Of a stretch of DNA of 64,000 nt, positions 54,344 to 63,730 are shown one piece after another (within the stretch, counting starts at the first letter, position 1; each line of letters opens with the position of its first letter). The stretch lies in NCBI RefSeq assembly GCF_002295115.1, contig NZ_NSFV01000005.1, positions 1 through 64,000 on the forward strand, read 5' to 3'. Made by a program: the position numbers and the translations under genes. The notes beneath the pieces were generated by a model that had not been told where the DNA came from, did no database searches, and was given only the letters and a program-made list of their open reading frames with translations. Source of the DNA: Mesorhizobium sp. WSM4311. GTDB taxonomy: Bacteria > Pseudomonadota > Alphaproteobacteria > Rhizobiales > Rhizobiaceae.

Positions 54344-56761
54344 ATGGCAGTGACGCCGATCGTTCCCCCGGGCGCGCCGGGCATTCCGGCGCGCTGGACG
54401 TCGAGCGCCAAGAGCGGCGTCGGGACGTCGCTTTCGCCGGCCGGCCACATCTGGTTCACCATCAGCCACGGCATTCTCAACGAAGTCTACTATCCACGGC
54501 TCGACAGCGCCTGCACGCGCGATCTCGGCCTGATCGTCACCGGTCCCGGCGGCTATTTCTCGGAAGAGAAGCGTGATGCCGCGCATGAAATCGAGCCCTT
54601 CGAGGCAGGCGTGCCCGCCTACCGGCTGGTCAACACCGCCGGCGACGGCGCCTACCGCATCGAGAAGCGCATCCTCTGCGACCCGGCGCAACCCGTGCTG
54701 CTGCAGGAAATCACCTTCACGGCGCTTAAAGGTGCGCCCGGCGATTACCGCGTCTACGCGCTTCTGGCGCCGCATCTGGTCAATGCCGGCATGGGCAACA
54801 CCGCCTGGGTCGGCGACCACGAGGGAAAGCCCGTGCTGTTCGCCTCGGGCCGCGGCTCTTGCCTGGCGCTGGCCTCGTCGCTGCCCTGGCGGGATTGTTC
54901 AGCCGGCTATGTCGGTTTCTCCGACGGCTGGCAGCAACTCAATCATACCGGCATGCTCGATCCGGCTTGCCAACGGGCGGAAGACGGCAATGTCGCGCTG
55001 ACCGGCGAGATCGGCTTTTCGCCGACCAAGACAAAAGCCGTGCTGGCGCTGGGTTTCGGCGCCACAGCGGACGAGGCCGCCGAAAATGCCTTCGCCAGCC
55101 TGAAGACGGGCTTTGAGCCCACCGCCAAGGCCTATGTCCAGAATTGGCGCAAATGGCAGGCGGGACTGCTGCCGCTGGACCGGCACGCGGCATCCGGCAT
55201 CAACACCTATCGCGCCTCGACCGCGGTTCTGGCGACGCACCGCTCCACCGCCATGCCGGGCGCGGCGGTCGCCAGCCTGTCCATCCCCTGGGGCTTCGAC
55301 AAGGGCGACGACGATCTCGGCGGCTACCATCTGGTCTGGCCGCGCGATCTGGTCGAGACGGCGGGCGGCTTTCTCGCCGCCGGCGATGCCGGCTCGGCCT
55401 TGCAGATCCTCGAGTATCTGCGCTCCATCCAGCAGCCGGACGGACATTGGCCGCAAAATGCCTGGCTCGACGGGTCGGCCTATTGGCCCGGCATCCAGAT
55501 GGACGAATGCGCCTTCCCGCTGCTTTTGGCCGATGCCCTGCATCGCGCGGGACACCTGCCCCGCGCCAGGCTTGCCGCTTTCCTGCCGATGATCGAGCGC
55601 GCCGCGACCTATGTCGTGCGCAATGGACCGGTCACCGGCGAGGATCGCTGGGAAGAGGATGCCGGCTACAGCCCGTTCACGCTGGCGGTGGAGATCGCGG
55701 CGCTGCTTGCCGCTGCAGACCTGCTCGATGCCTGCGGCAAGAAGGACGAAGCAATCTACCTGCGCGAGACATCGGATGGCTGGAACGACCAGGTCGAACG
55801 CTGGACCTATGCCACCGACACGGGCATCGGCAAGGCGGCCGGCGTCAAAGGCTATTATGTCCGCATCGCGCCGCCCGACAGCGCCGAGGCCGCCTCGCCG
55901 AAGGACGGCTATGTACCGATCAAGAACCGGCCGCCCGGTGACACGAACCGCCCGGCGCAGGAAATCGTCAGCCCGGACGCGCTGGCGCTGGTGCGCTTCG
56001 GCCTGAGGTCGGCTGATGACCCGCGCATCGTCGATACGGTCCAGGTCATCGACGCGCAGTTACGCTGCGCGCTGCCGCAAGGCTCGCTCTGGTATCGCTA
56101 CAATGGCGACGGCTATGGCGAACACCAGGACGGCGCCCCTTTCGACGGCACCGGCCAGGGCCGGCCATGGCCGCTTCTGGCCGGCGAACGCGCCCATTAT
56201 GAACTGGCGGCGGGGCGCAAGGACAAGGCAGCCAATCTTCTGGCGGCATTGGAAGGTTCGGCCGAGCCCGGCGGCCTGTTGCCGGAGCAGGTCTGGGACG
56301 GCGCCGACCTGCCCGAGCGCGAATTGCTGCACGGCCGCCCTTCGGGCAGCGCCATGCCGCTGGTCTGGGCGCATTCCGAGCATATCAAGCTGCTGCGCTC
56401 GCTGCGCGACGGCGTTGTCTTCGATATGCCGCCGCAAGGCGTGAAGCGCTACATCCAGGGCAAGACCACATCGCCGTTCAGGACCTGGCGCTTCAACAAC
56501 AAGATCCGCACGCTGCCCGAGGGCAAGACGCTGCGCATCGAATTGCTGGCCACGGCCACGGTGCACTGGAGCAGCGACAATTGGGCAACCGCCCATGACA
56601 GCCAGACGGCGGAAAATGCCTTCGGCATCCATCTTGCCGATCTTCCCACCGCCAGCCTCCGCGGCGGAAGCACGCTGATCTTCACTTTTTTCTGGCCCGG
56701 AACCGGCGATTGGGAGAATGTCGACTTCTCCGTCACATCAGGCGAGCGGGATAGCGGCTAA
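54344..56761 (+). CDS. GH15 glucoamylase/glucodextranase-like glycosidase
   Basis: The 805-residue enzyme has an N-terminal beta-sandwich domain, an alpha/alpha barrel and a C-terminal domain. Family hallmarks are WLDGSAYWPGIQMDECAFPL, the acid motif ERWEE-like EDRWEEDAG with Glu437 and Glu438, and LLPEQVWD with Glu648 as the probable base. It releases glucose from alpha-glucans. There is no signal peptide, so it should act on cytosolic glucans such as glycogen fragments, trehalose or an imported oligosaccharide. It heads a four-gene run for glucose use. Confidence 0.92.
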   Translation: MAVTPIVPPGAPGIPARWTSSAKSGVGTSLSPAGHIWFTISHGILNEVYYPRLDSACTRDLGLIVTGPGGYFSEEKRDAAHEIEPFEAGVPAYRLVNTAGDGAYRIEKRILCDPAQPVLLQEITFTALKGAPGDYRVYALLAPHLVNAGMGNTAWVGDHEGKPVLFASGRGSCLALASSLPWRDCSAGYVGFSDGWQQLNHTGMLDPACQRAEDGNVALTGEIGFSPTKTKAVLALGFGATADEAAENAFASLKTGFEPTAKAYVQNWRKWQAGLLPLDRHAASGINTYRASTAVLATHRSTAMPGAAVASLSIPWGFDKGDDDLGGYHLVWPRDLVETAGGFLAAGDAGSALQILEYLRSIQQPDGHWPQNAWLDGSAYWPGIQMDECAFPLLLADALHRAGHLPRARLAAFLPMIERAATYVVRNGPVTGEDRWEEDAGYSPFTLAVEIAALLAAADLLDACGKKDEAIYLRETSDGWNDQVERWTYATDTGIGKAAGVKGYYVRIAPPDSAEAASPKDGYVPIKNRPPGDTNRPAQEIVSPDALALVRFGLRSADDPRIVDTVQVIDAQLRCALPQGSLWYRYNGDGYGEHQDGAPFDGTGQGRPWPLLAGERAHYELAAGRKDKAANLLAALEGSAEPGGLLPEQVWDGADLPERELLHGRPSGSAMPLVWAHSEHIKLLRSLRDGVVFDMPPQGVKRYIQGKTTSPFRTWRFNNKIRTLPEGKTLRIELLATATVHWSSDNWATAHDSQTAENAFGIHLADLPTASLRGGSTLIFTFFWPGTGDWENVDFSVTSGERDSG

Positions 56762-56810
56762 GATCCTTCCTCGACAAACCCAGAAAATCTCTAGGAAACA
56801 GGACGAAACC

Positions 56811-57827
56811 ATGCAGATCGGAATGATGGGACTGGGCCGGATGGGCGCCAACATGGTGCGGCGCCTGATGCGCGATGGCCATGAATGCGTCGTCTACGAC
56901 ATCAACCCGGCAAGCGTCGCGGCCCTGGTGAGCGACGGTGCGCTGGGCACGGCATCCCTGACGGAATTCGTCGGCAAGCTCGCCAAGCCGCGCTGTGTCT
57001 GGCTGATGCTGCCGGCGGCGATCACCGGCAAAATCATCGATCAGGTCTCGGTCCTGATGGAGCCCGGCGACATCGTCATCGACGGCGGCAATTCCTACTA
57101 TCACGACGCCGTCGACCAGGCGGCGAAACTGGCCACCAAGGGCATCCATCTTGTCGATGTCGGCACCAGCGGCGGTGTCTGGGGCCTCGAGCGCGGCTAC
57201 TGCCTGATGATCGGCGGTCCCGACGTTGCGGTGCAGCACCTCGATTCGATCTTCGCCACGCTGGCGCCCGGCGCCGATGCCGGCGCGCCGGCTCCCGACA
57301 AGGCCGCCGGCACCGCGCCCTTCGGCTACCTGCATTGCGGGCCGAGCGGTGCCGGCCACTTCGTCAAGATGGTGCACAACGGCATCGAGTATGGCGTCAT
57401 GGCCGCCTATGCCGAAGGCATGAACATCTTGAAGTCGGCCAATGCCGGCAAGCGGCCGCGCACGGCCGACGCCGAGACCAGCCCGCTGGAAAACCCGCAA
57501 TACTACCAGTTCGACGTCGATCTTCCGCAGGTAGCCGAGGTCTGGCGGCATGGCAGCGTCATCGGCTCCTGGCTGCTCGATCTCACCGCCGGCGCGCTGA
57601 AGAGCGATCCGGGCCTGGCGCAGTTCGGCGGCCGGGTTTCGGATTCGGGCGAAGGGCGCTGGACGCTGAAGGCGGCGATCGACACCGGCGTGCCGGCGCC
57701 GGTGCTGTCCTCGGCGCTGTTCGACCGCTTCTCCTCGCAAGGCGAATCCGAATTCGCCGACAAGCTGTTGTCCGCCATGCGCTATGCCTTCGGCGGCCAT
57801 GTCGAAAAGCCGAAGGCCGGCAAGTGA
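56811..57827 (+). CDS. gnd: 6-phosphogluconate dehydrogenase, short (GndA-like) form
   Basis: The 338-residue enzyme starts [20 protein letters not shown] (Rossmann fold), then [37 protein letters not shown] and [19 protein letters not shown], all 6PGDH marks. The short length fits the NAD-preferring decarboxylating class rather than the long E. coli form; cofactor preference is inferred. ATG 56811 follows AGGACGAAACC. It makes ribulose 5-phosphate from 6-phosphogluconate. Confidence 0.92.
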   Translation: MQIGMMGLGRMGANMVRRLMRDGHECVVYDINPASVAALVSDGALGTASLTEFVGKLAKPRCVWLMLPAAITGKIIDQVSVLMEPGDIVIDGGNSYYHDAVDQAAKLATKGIHLVDVGTSGGVWGLERGYCLMIGGPDVAVQHLDSIFATLAPGADAGAPAPDKAAGTAPFGYLHCGPSGAGHFVKMVHNGIEYGVMAAYAEGMNILKSANAGKRPRTADAETSPLENPQYYQFDVDLPQVAEVWRHGSVIGSWLLDLTAGALKSDPGLAQFGGRVSDSGEGRWTLKAAIDTGVPAPVLSSALFDRFSSQGESEFADKLLSAMRYAFGGHVEKPKAGK

Positions 57828-57849
57828 CGCCACAGCAGGAGACGCATGC

Positions 57850-59226
57850 ATGAGCCAGGAACGGTCCGACACGCTGGTGCTCTTCGGCGCCACCGGCGAC
57901 CTCGCCCACAAGAAGATATTTCCGGCCCTTTACCAGATGGTCGCCAAGGGCACGCTCACCGAACCGGTGATCGGCGTCGCCTTCGACGCCTGGGACATCA
58001 AGCAGTTGCAGGCCCGCGCCCGCGACGGCATCGTCAACGCCATCGGCAAGATCGACGAGAAGGTGTTCGCCAAATTCGCCTCGCTGCTGCGCTATGTCAG
58101 CGGCGACTACCGCGATCCGGCCACCTTCGAGAAGCTGAAGACCGCGCTTGGCACCGCCCAGCGGCCGCTCCACTACATGGCGGTGCCGCCGACCATGTTC
58201 GAGACTGTCGTGCAAGGATTGGAGCAGTCGGGCACCGCGCGTGGCGCGCGGCTGATGGTGGAAAAGCCGTTCGGCCATGATCTGCAGTCGGCGCGCTGGC
58301 TGAACCGCGTGCTGCATCTGGTGTTCGACGAGCAGTCGATCTTCCGCATCGACCACTATCTCGGCAAGGAAGCGATCCAGAACCTGCTTTATTTCCGCTT
58401 CGCCAATTCCTTTCTCGAGCCGATCTGGAACCGCAATTTCGTCGAGAGCGTGCAGATCACCATGGCCGAGGATTTCGGCGTCGAGGGCCGCGGCCGCTTC
58501 TATGACGATGTCGGCTGCATCAGGGATGTCATCGAGAACCATCTGCTCAACATCCTCTTGCTGCTGGCCATGGAGCCGCCGGTCGGCCGCTCGGCCGACG
58601 ACCTGATCGACGAGAAGGTGCAGGTTCTCAGGGCGATACGGACACTGACAAAAGACGATGTCGTGCGCGGCCAGTTCACCGGCTATCTCGCCGAGCCCGG
58701 CGTGAAGCCGAATTCGCCGGTCGAGACCTTCGCGGCGGTGCGCTTCTTCGTCGACACCTGGCGCTGGCAGGATGTGCCTTTCTTCATCCGCGCCGGCAAG
58801 AACATGCCCGTGCATGTCACGGAAGTGGTGGTGCGGCTGAAGCGCCCTCCGCTCGACGTCTTCGACCCGATCAAGCCCGCCGACCAGAACTACGTGCGTT
58901 TCCGCATCGACCCGCAAGTGGTGATCGCCATCGGCGCGCAGCGCAAGGCACCCGGCGACGACATGGTCGGCGAACAGGTGGAACTCACGGCGCTCGACGA
59001 CAGCAAGGCCGACATGCCGCCTTACGAGCGCCTGATCGGCGACGCCATGAACGGCAATGGCCAGCTCTTCACCCGCCAGGACGCGGCCGAGCTTGCCTGG
59101 CGCATTGTCGGGCCGGTGCTCGGCGACACCACGCCGCCGCATCTCTATGAGCCGAAGACATGGGGGCCGGCCGACGCCATGGCCGGCTTCGGGCCTCCCA
59201 ACGGCTGGATCGACCCGGTGGCATGA
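57850..59226 (+). CDS. zwf: Glucose-6-phosphate 1-dehydrogenase
   Basis: The 458-residue enzyme has [17 protein letters not shown] at its N-terminus and the active-site motif RIDHYLGKE (Arg166 to Glu174). It oxidises glucose 6-phosphate to the lactone. It starts at ATG 57850 behind AGGAG, 22 bases after gnd. A lactonase gene is not present in this run. Confidence 0.96.
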   Translation: MSQERSDTLVLFGATGDLAHKKIFPALYQMVAKGTLTEPVIGVAFDAWDIKQLQARARDGIVNAIGKIDEKVFAKFASLLRYVSGDYRDPATFEKLKTALGTAQRPLHYMAVPPTMFETVVQGLEQSGTARGARLMVEKPFGHDLQSARWLNRVLHLVFDEQSIFRIDHYLGKEAIQNLLYFRFANSFLEPIWNRNFVESVQITMAEDFGVEGRGRFYDDVGCIRDVIENHLLNILLLLAMEPPVGRSADDLIDEKVQVLRAIRTLTKDDVVRGQFTGYLAEPGVKPNSPVETFAAVRFFVDTWRWQDVPFFIRAGKNMPVHVTEVVVRLKRPPLDVFDPIKPADQNYVRFRIDPQVVIAIGAQRKAPGDDMVGEQVELTALDDSKADMPPYERLIGDAMNGNGQLFTRQDAAELAWRIVGPVLGDTTPPHLYEPKTWGPADAMAGFGPPNGWIDPVA

Positions 59227-59240
59227 GCGGAGGAGAGACG

Positions 59241-59945
59241 ATGGCCAAGGCGGTGAAGCAGACGGCATCGGACGCCGGGCAGATCGTGCTTTCGATCGAC
59301 ATTGGCGGCTCGCACGTCAAGATCCTGACCAGCGCCGGCGGCGCCGAGCGCCGGGACGATTCCGGCCCGGACCTGACGCCGCAGCAGATGATCGACAAGG
59401 TGAAGAAGCTCGCCGAGGGCCTGTCCTACGACGTCATCTCGATGGGCTATCCCGGCCCGGTGCGTCACAACAAGCCGGTGCTCGATCCCAAGAATCTCGG
59501 CAAGGGTTGGGCCGGCTTCGATTTCGACGCGCAGTTCGGCAAGCCGGTCAAGGTGGTCAACGATGCGTTGATGCAGGCTATCGGCAGCTATGAAGGCGGG
59601 CGCATGCTGTTCCTCGGGCTGGGAACCGGCCTCGGTGCGGCGATGGTCTTCGACAATGTCGGCCAGCCGATGGAGCTCGCCCATCTTCCCTACAGGAAAG
59701 GCCGAAGTTTCGAGGACTATGTCGGCGAGCGCGGCCTGGAAAAGTACGGCAAGAAGAAGTGGCGCAAATACGTCGTCGACGTCGTCACCCGTCTGCGCGC
59801 CGCCCTGCAGCCAGATTATGTCATCATTGGCGGCGGCAATGTCGATAAGCTCGACGAGTTACCGGCCGAGGCCAGGCGCGGTGACAACACACGCGCCTTC
59901 GAAGGCGGATTTCGTCTGTGGCGAGACAAGGCGCTGATTGTCTGA
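59241..59945 (+). CDS. ppgK: Polyphosphate glucokinase (ROK family)
   Basis: The 234-residue kinase has the phosphate motif SIDIGGSHVKIL, GYPGPV and FLGLGTGLGAAMV of PpgK-type ROK proteins, followed by LPYRKGRSFEDYVGERGLEK. Such enzymes phosphorylate glucose with polyphosphate or ATP. The strong Lys-rich segment KYGKKKWRKYV is typical of the polyphosphate-using group. It completes the glucoamylase, gnd, zwf run: the glucose released would become glucose 6-phosphate for zwf. Confidence 0.9.
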   Translation: MAKAVKQTASDAGQIVLSIDIGGSHVKILTSAGGAERRDDSGPDLTPQQMIDKVKKLAEGLSYDVISMGYPGPVRHNKPVLDPKNLGKGWAGFDFDAQFGKPVKVVNDALMQAIGSYEGGRMLFLGLGTGLGAAMVFDNVGQPMELAHLPYRKGRSFEDYVGERGLEKYGKKKWRKYVVDVVTRLRAALQPDYVIIGGGNVDKLDELPAEARRGDNTRAFEGGFRLWRDKALIV

Positions 59946-60157
59946 TATTATTACTGTTTAGTATAGTTGTTCAAAATAACGTGTGACGCCGCGCTTAATC
60001 ATTGCGTTGCGCAGATTTGCCGACTAGGAATTTCGCGCACTAACCCGCGCGCTCCACTGGATACGCTTGAAGACCCTTCAGCATTTTTTGATTTGTGCCT
60101 CGTCCTTTCGAAAACGATCCCCATTTTCGAGGCCGTGCACCATAGACGGAGGAAACA

Positions 60158-60613
60158 TTGACCGACGATAGCAACGACGCTCGCATCGACCTTCTCGAGC
60201 TGACCGCCCACATCGTATCCGCCTACGTTGAGAAGAACCGCCTGCCCGCCTCCGGCCTGGCCGACCTCATCGCCAGCGTCGCCACCTCGATCGGCGGGCT
60301 CAGCAAGCCGGCGGTGCCGGTGGCGGCTCCCCTGGTTCCCGCGGTCAACCCGAAGAAGTCGGTGACGCCGGATTTCATCATCTGCCTCGAAGACGGCAAG
60401 AAGTTCAAATCACTGAAGCGCCATCTCGGCGTGCATTTTGGCCTGACGCCGGACGCCTACCGCGCCAAATGGGGCCTGCCCTCGGACTATCCGATGGTTG
60501 CTCCCAACTATGCGGCCTCGCGCTCGCAACTGGCGAAGTCCATCGGACTCGGCCGCAAGGTCGAGGTGGCGCCTGTCAAGGCCAAGGGCCGCAGGGCGAA
60601 GGTTTCGGCCTGA
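60158..60613 (+). CDS. mucR: MucR/Ros-family regulator lacking two zinc ligands
   Basis: The 151-residue protein starts at TTG 60158, after GGAGG. It has the helical oligomerisation N-terminus (DLLELTAHIVSAYVEKNRLP) and the DNA-binding Ros domain (GKKFKSLKRHLGVHFGLTPD, YPMVAPNYAASRSQLAKS). Of the four zinc ligands in Ros, Cys76 and His89 are kept, while Asp79 and Phe94 replace the second Cys and last His. Related proteins in Mesorhizobium are known to fold without zinc. Such regulators bind AT-rich DNA and control symbiosis, exopolysaccharide and motility. Confidence 0.93.
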   Translation: MTDDSNDARIDLLELTAHIVSAYVEKNRLPASGLADLIASVATSIGGLSKPAVPVAAPLVPAVNPKKSVTPDFIICLEDGKKFKSLKRHLGVHFGLTPDAYRAKWGLPSDYPMVAPNYAASRSQLAKSIGLGRKVEVAPVKAKGRRAKVSA

Positions 60614-60653
60614 GCATTCAGGCCTGAGCCAATATTTAGGACGACTGGAACAG

Positions 60654-60685
60654 AAGCCTGCCGGCGAAACCGCCTTGGCAGGCTT
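60654..60685 (+). terminator. Rho-independent terminator after mucR
   Basis: AAGCCTGCC at 60654-60662 pairs perfectly with GGCAGGCTT at 60677-60685, with a GGCGAAACCGCC inner hairpin. The sequence CCTGCTTTTG follows. It lies about 40 bases after the mucR stop. Confidence 0.75.
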
Positions 60686-60735
60686 CCTGCTTTTGTGGCT
60701 TGGATAGACCAGACAAAGGCCATGTGGGGAAAGCC

Positions 60736-61836
60736 ATGAACTACACCAGGATGGTGATCGAGAAAGAGGCGCCGGAGGAGTACGGCTACGACCGCATCCG
60801 CTTCAACCTCTCCGAGAGCTCGATCGCCGACCAGAAGCTCTCCGACATCGGCCTGTCGCTGCCTGACCTCACGCTGTTCTATGGCGAGCATCGCGGCGAC
60901 AAGGACTTGCGTGCGCTGATCGCGGCGCAGGATGCCGGCATCTCGCCTGGCGATGTGCTGGTCACCGCCGGTGCCGCCGGCGCGCTGTTCATCATTTCGA
61001 CGTCGCTGCTGTCGGCGAACGACCATCTGGTCGTCATCCGGCCCAACTACGCCACCAACATCGAAACCCCACGCGCGATCGGCTGCGCCATCAGCTTTGT
61101 CGATCTGGCCTTCGAGAACGGCTTTGCCATCGACGTCGAGGCCATCAAGGCGGCGATGCGGCCGAACACCAGGCTGATCAGCGTTACCTGCCCGCACAAC
61201 CCGACCGGCACGATGATGGGCCGGGCCGATCTCGACGCGCTGGTAGCCCTCGCGGAAAGCCGCAACTGCCATTTGCTGGTCGACGAGACCTATCGCGATC
61301 TTTCCTATGGCCGGCGCCTGCCGTCGGCAGCCTCGCTGAGCCCGAAGGCAATCAGCGTCGCGTCGCTGTCGAAGGCCTTCGGCATTCCAGGCATCCGCAT
61401 CGGCTGGCTGATCACCAGGGATCCAGCGCTACAGGAGACGTTCCTTGCCGCCAAGGAACAGATCGGCATCTGCGGCAGCGTCATCGACGAAGGCATTGCG
61501 CGCGGCATGCTCGAACGCCGGGACGCCTTCCTGGGAGTGCTGCTGCCCGAAATGGCGAAGCGTCGAGACATCGTCCAGGCCTGGATCGACCGCGAGCCGC
61601 TGGTCGACTGGGTGCGGCCCGAAGGCGGTGTCGTCGGCTTCCCGCGCCTCAATGTCGAACCCGGCTTCGATCTCGACCGGTTCTATGTGAACCTGCTGGA
61701 AAACCATGGCACCTATGTCGGGCCTGGCCACTGGTTCGAAATGGAAAAGCGCTTCTTCCGCGTCGGCTTCGGCTGGCCGACGGAGGTCGAGTTGCGAGGC
61801 GGGCTCGACGCCATTTCGGCGGCACTTCGGCAGTAA
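60736..61836 (+). CDS. Class I/II pyridoxal-phosphate aminotransferase
   Basis: The 366-residue protein has the PLP fold: GAAGALFIISTSLL, CPHNPTGTMMGRADLDAL, LLVDETYRDLSYG and ASLSKAFGIPGIRIGWL, which contains the Schiff-base Lys in SLSKAFG. The substrate is not clear; aspartate-, kynurenine- and histidinol-phosphate-type members have similar lengths. The ATG at 60736 follows GGGGAAAG. It stands alone between the mucR terminator and the MFS gene. Confidence 0.9.
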   Translation: MNYTRMVIEKEAPEEYGYDRIRFNLSESSIADQKLSDIGLSLPDLTLFYGEHRGDKDLRALIAAQDAGISPGDVLVTAGAAGALFIISTSLLSANDHLVVIRPNYATNIETPRAIGCAISFVDLAFENGFAIDVEAIKAAMRPNTRLISVTCPHNPTGTMMGRADLDALVALAESRNCHLLVDETYRDLSYGRRLPSAASLSPKAISVASLSKAFGIPGIRIGWLITRDPALQETFLAAKEQIGICGSVIDEGIARGMLERRDAFLGVLLPEMAKRRDIVQAWIDREPLVDWVRPEGGVVGFPRLNVEPGFDLDRFYVNLLENHGTYVGPGHWFEMEKRFFRVGFGWPTEVELRGGLDAISAALRQ

Positions 61837-61971
61837 CGTCCTTGTGCGATGGACGCAACGGGCTGAAAATCCCTTGATCCAGTGCTGATTTTCGCACACA
61901 TCGCGCATCGAACTTTGCTAGACGTTCCATTGGTCGGACCAGCGCCCATCCGGGAAGTGCCCCGCCGGCAA

Positions 61972-62019
61972 TCGCATCGGCCCGAAAATCCACTCCGATT
62001 TTCGGAAAGCACGATGCGA
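61972..62019. repeat. Compound palindrome in the 61837-62098 gap
   Basis: Outer arms TCGCATCG (61972-61979) and CGATGCGA (62012-62019) enclose inner arms CCGAAAAT (61982-61989) and ATTTTCGG (61998-62005). No gene is supported in this 262-base gap. The structure could be a repeat family member or a regulatory stem upstream of the MFS gene. Confidence 0.7.
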
Positions 62020-62098
62020 AACCAAACAGTGTTGGAGCATACTTTGTGCGTCCAATTGGACGTCGCTCCAATGCCATCGCAACGGGGCCCTTATATTC

Positions 62099-63337
62099 AT
62101 GACATCCCTGCAGACTTCACCTGAGCAGCGTTACGCTGCCTTCCGGCACAAAGCCTTCCTCAGCTACTGGACGGCGCGCTTCCTCACCACTTTCGCGACC
62201 ATGATCGTCTCCGTCGCCGTCGGCTGGCAGGTCTATGATTTGACCCGCGATCCTTTCGACCTCGGCATTGTCGGCATCGTCCAGTTCCTGCCGTCCCTGC
62301 TTCTGGTGCTGGTCACCGGCGTCGTCGCCGACCGCTTCGGACGCCGGCTGATCATGGCGCTGTCGACGGTGATCGAGGGCATATGCGCCCTCATTCTGCT
62401 GGTCCTGACGCTGCGCGGTCTCGCCAGCCCGCTGCCGATCTTCGCCGTGCTCGCGATGTTCGGCACGGCACGGGCCTTTTACGGCCCGGCCTCGTCCTCG
62501 CTGTTCGCCAATCTGGTGCCGCCGGAGGATTTCGGCAACGCGATTGCCTGGAACTCGTCCGCCTGGCAGACGGCGACCATCGTTGGACCGGTTGCCGGCG
62601 GCCTGCTCTACGGCGTTTCTCCGGAGGTCGCATACGCCAGCGCCGCCATCCTGATGCTGGCTGCCGCCCTTTTGATTTTCACCATTCCCAGGCCCGCCCA
62701 GCGGACTGCCACCGACAAGCCCTCCATGGCGACGCTGTTTGCCGGCTTCCGCTACATCTGGAGCGAGAAGATCGTGCTTGGCGCCATCTCGCTCGACCTG
62801 TTCGCCGTGCTTCTCTCCGGCGCCTCGGCATTGCTGCCGGTCTATGCGCGCGACATTCTGCAGCTCGGCCCGTGGGGCCTCGGGCTGCTGCGTTCGGCCC
62901 CGGGCATCGGCGCCATCTGCGTGGCGGTGTGGCTCGCCGGACACCCGATCCGCAACCATGCCGGTGTGATCATGCTCGGCTTCGTCGCGGCATTCGGCGC
63001 CTCCACCGTGCTGTTTGGACTGTCCACCCTCACCTGGCTGTCGATCGTCGCATTGGCCCTCCTCGGCGCCACCGACATGTTCAGCGTCTATATCAGGGAG
63101 ACGCTGATCCAGCTGTGGACGCCGGACGAGGTGCGCGGCCGCGTCAACGCCGTCAACCAGGTCTTCGTCGGCGCCTCCAACGAGGTCGGCGAATTCCGTG
63201 CCGGCACCATGGCGGCGCTGATCGGCACCGTCCCTGCGGTGGTGATCGGCGGCGTCGGCGCCATCGCGGTCGCCGGCCTGTGGGCGTATCTGTTCCCGCA
63301 ATTGCGCAAGGTTCGCCACCTCGACGGGCGCAACTGA
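62099..63337 (+). CDS. MFS exporter, EntS-like
   Basis: The 412-residue membrane protein has about 12 helices and the MFS signature VVADRFGRRLIMALSTVIEG between helices 2 and 3. The order (YWTARFLTTFATMIVSVAVG first, MFSVYIRETLIQLWTPDEVR in the second half) resembles EntS-type exporters, known for siderophore export. A siderophore role is not supported by neighbours, so multidrug or metabolite export is equally possible. Confidence 0.87.
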   Translation: MTSLQTSPEQRYAAFRHKAFLSYWTARFLTTFATMIVSVAVGWQVYDLTRDPFDLGIVGIVQFLPSLLLVLVTGVVADRFGRRLIMALSTVIEGICALILLVLTLRGLASPLPIFAVLAMFGTARAFYGPASSSLFANLVPPEDFGNAIAWNSSAWQTATIVGPVAGGLLYGVSPEVAYASAAILMLAAALLIFTIPRPAQRTATDKPSMATLFAGFRYIWSEKIVLGAISLDLFAVLLSGASALLPVYARDILQLGPWGLGLLRSAPGIGAICVAVWLAGHPIRNHAGVIMLGFVAAFGASTVLFGLSTLTWLSIVALALLGATDMFSVYIRETLIQLWTPDEVRGRVNAVNQVFVGASNEVGEFRAGTMAALIGTVPAVVIGGVGAIAVAGLWAYLFPQLRKVRHLDGRN

Positions 63338-63385
63338 CGCTCGCCGATGGCCGGCAAGATACCTCACCCTGTCACAGGAAATCCC

Positions 63386-63694
63386 ATGATCACGTGCTAC
63401 CTGAAATATGTCATCGACCCTTACAAGCTTGCCGAGTTTGAAGAATATGGCCGCCGCTGGATCGGTCTGGTCAATCGCCTCGGCGGAAACCATCATGGCT
63501 ATTTCCTCCCGAGCGAAGGAGCCAACAATATCGCCTATGCCATGTTCAGCTTTCCGAGCCTTGCCGACTACGAGGACTATCGCATGCGGATGGCGGCCGA
63601 CCCGGAATGCCAGGATGTGTTTGAAGCGGAAAAACGCAATCGCAGCATTTTGAGCTATGAGCGCAGCTTCATGCGGCCGGTGCTCGAACCCTAG
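63386..63694 (+). CDS. NIPSNAP-family protein
   Basis: The 102-residue protein has the ferredoxin-like NIPSNAP pattern (CYLKYVIDPYKLAEFEEYGR, GGNHHGYFLPSEGANNIAYA, YRMRMAADPECQDVFEAEK). Biochemical function in bacteria is unknown. It starts at ATG 63386 about 50 bases after the MFS stop and is likely co-transcribed. Confidence 0.8.
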   Translation: MITCYLKYVIDPYKLAEFEEYGRRWIGLVNRLGGNHHGYFLPSEGANNIAYAMFSFPSLADYEDYRMRMAADPECQDVFEAEKRNRSILSYERSFMRPVLEP

Positions 63695-63730
63695 AATAAC
63701 AGTCCGCCCGGAATTGCGAAACGGACGGAG

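Noticed and set aside
61837..62098. Small gene upstream of the MFS exporter
   Set aside because: Frames here are short, lack ribosome sites and overlap the compound palindrome.
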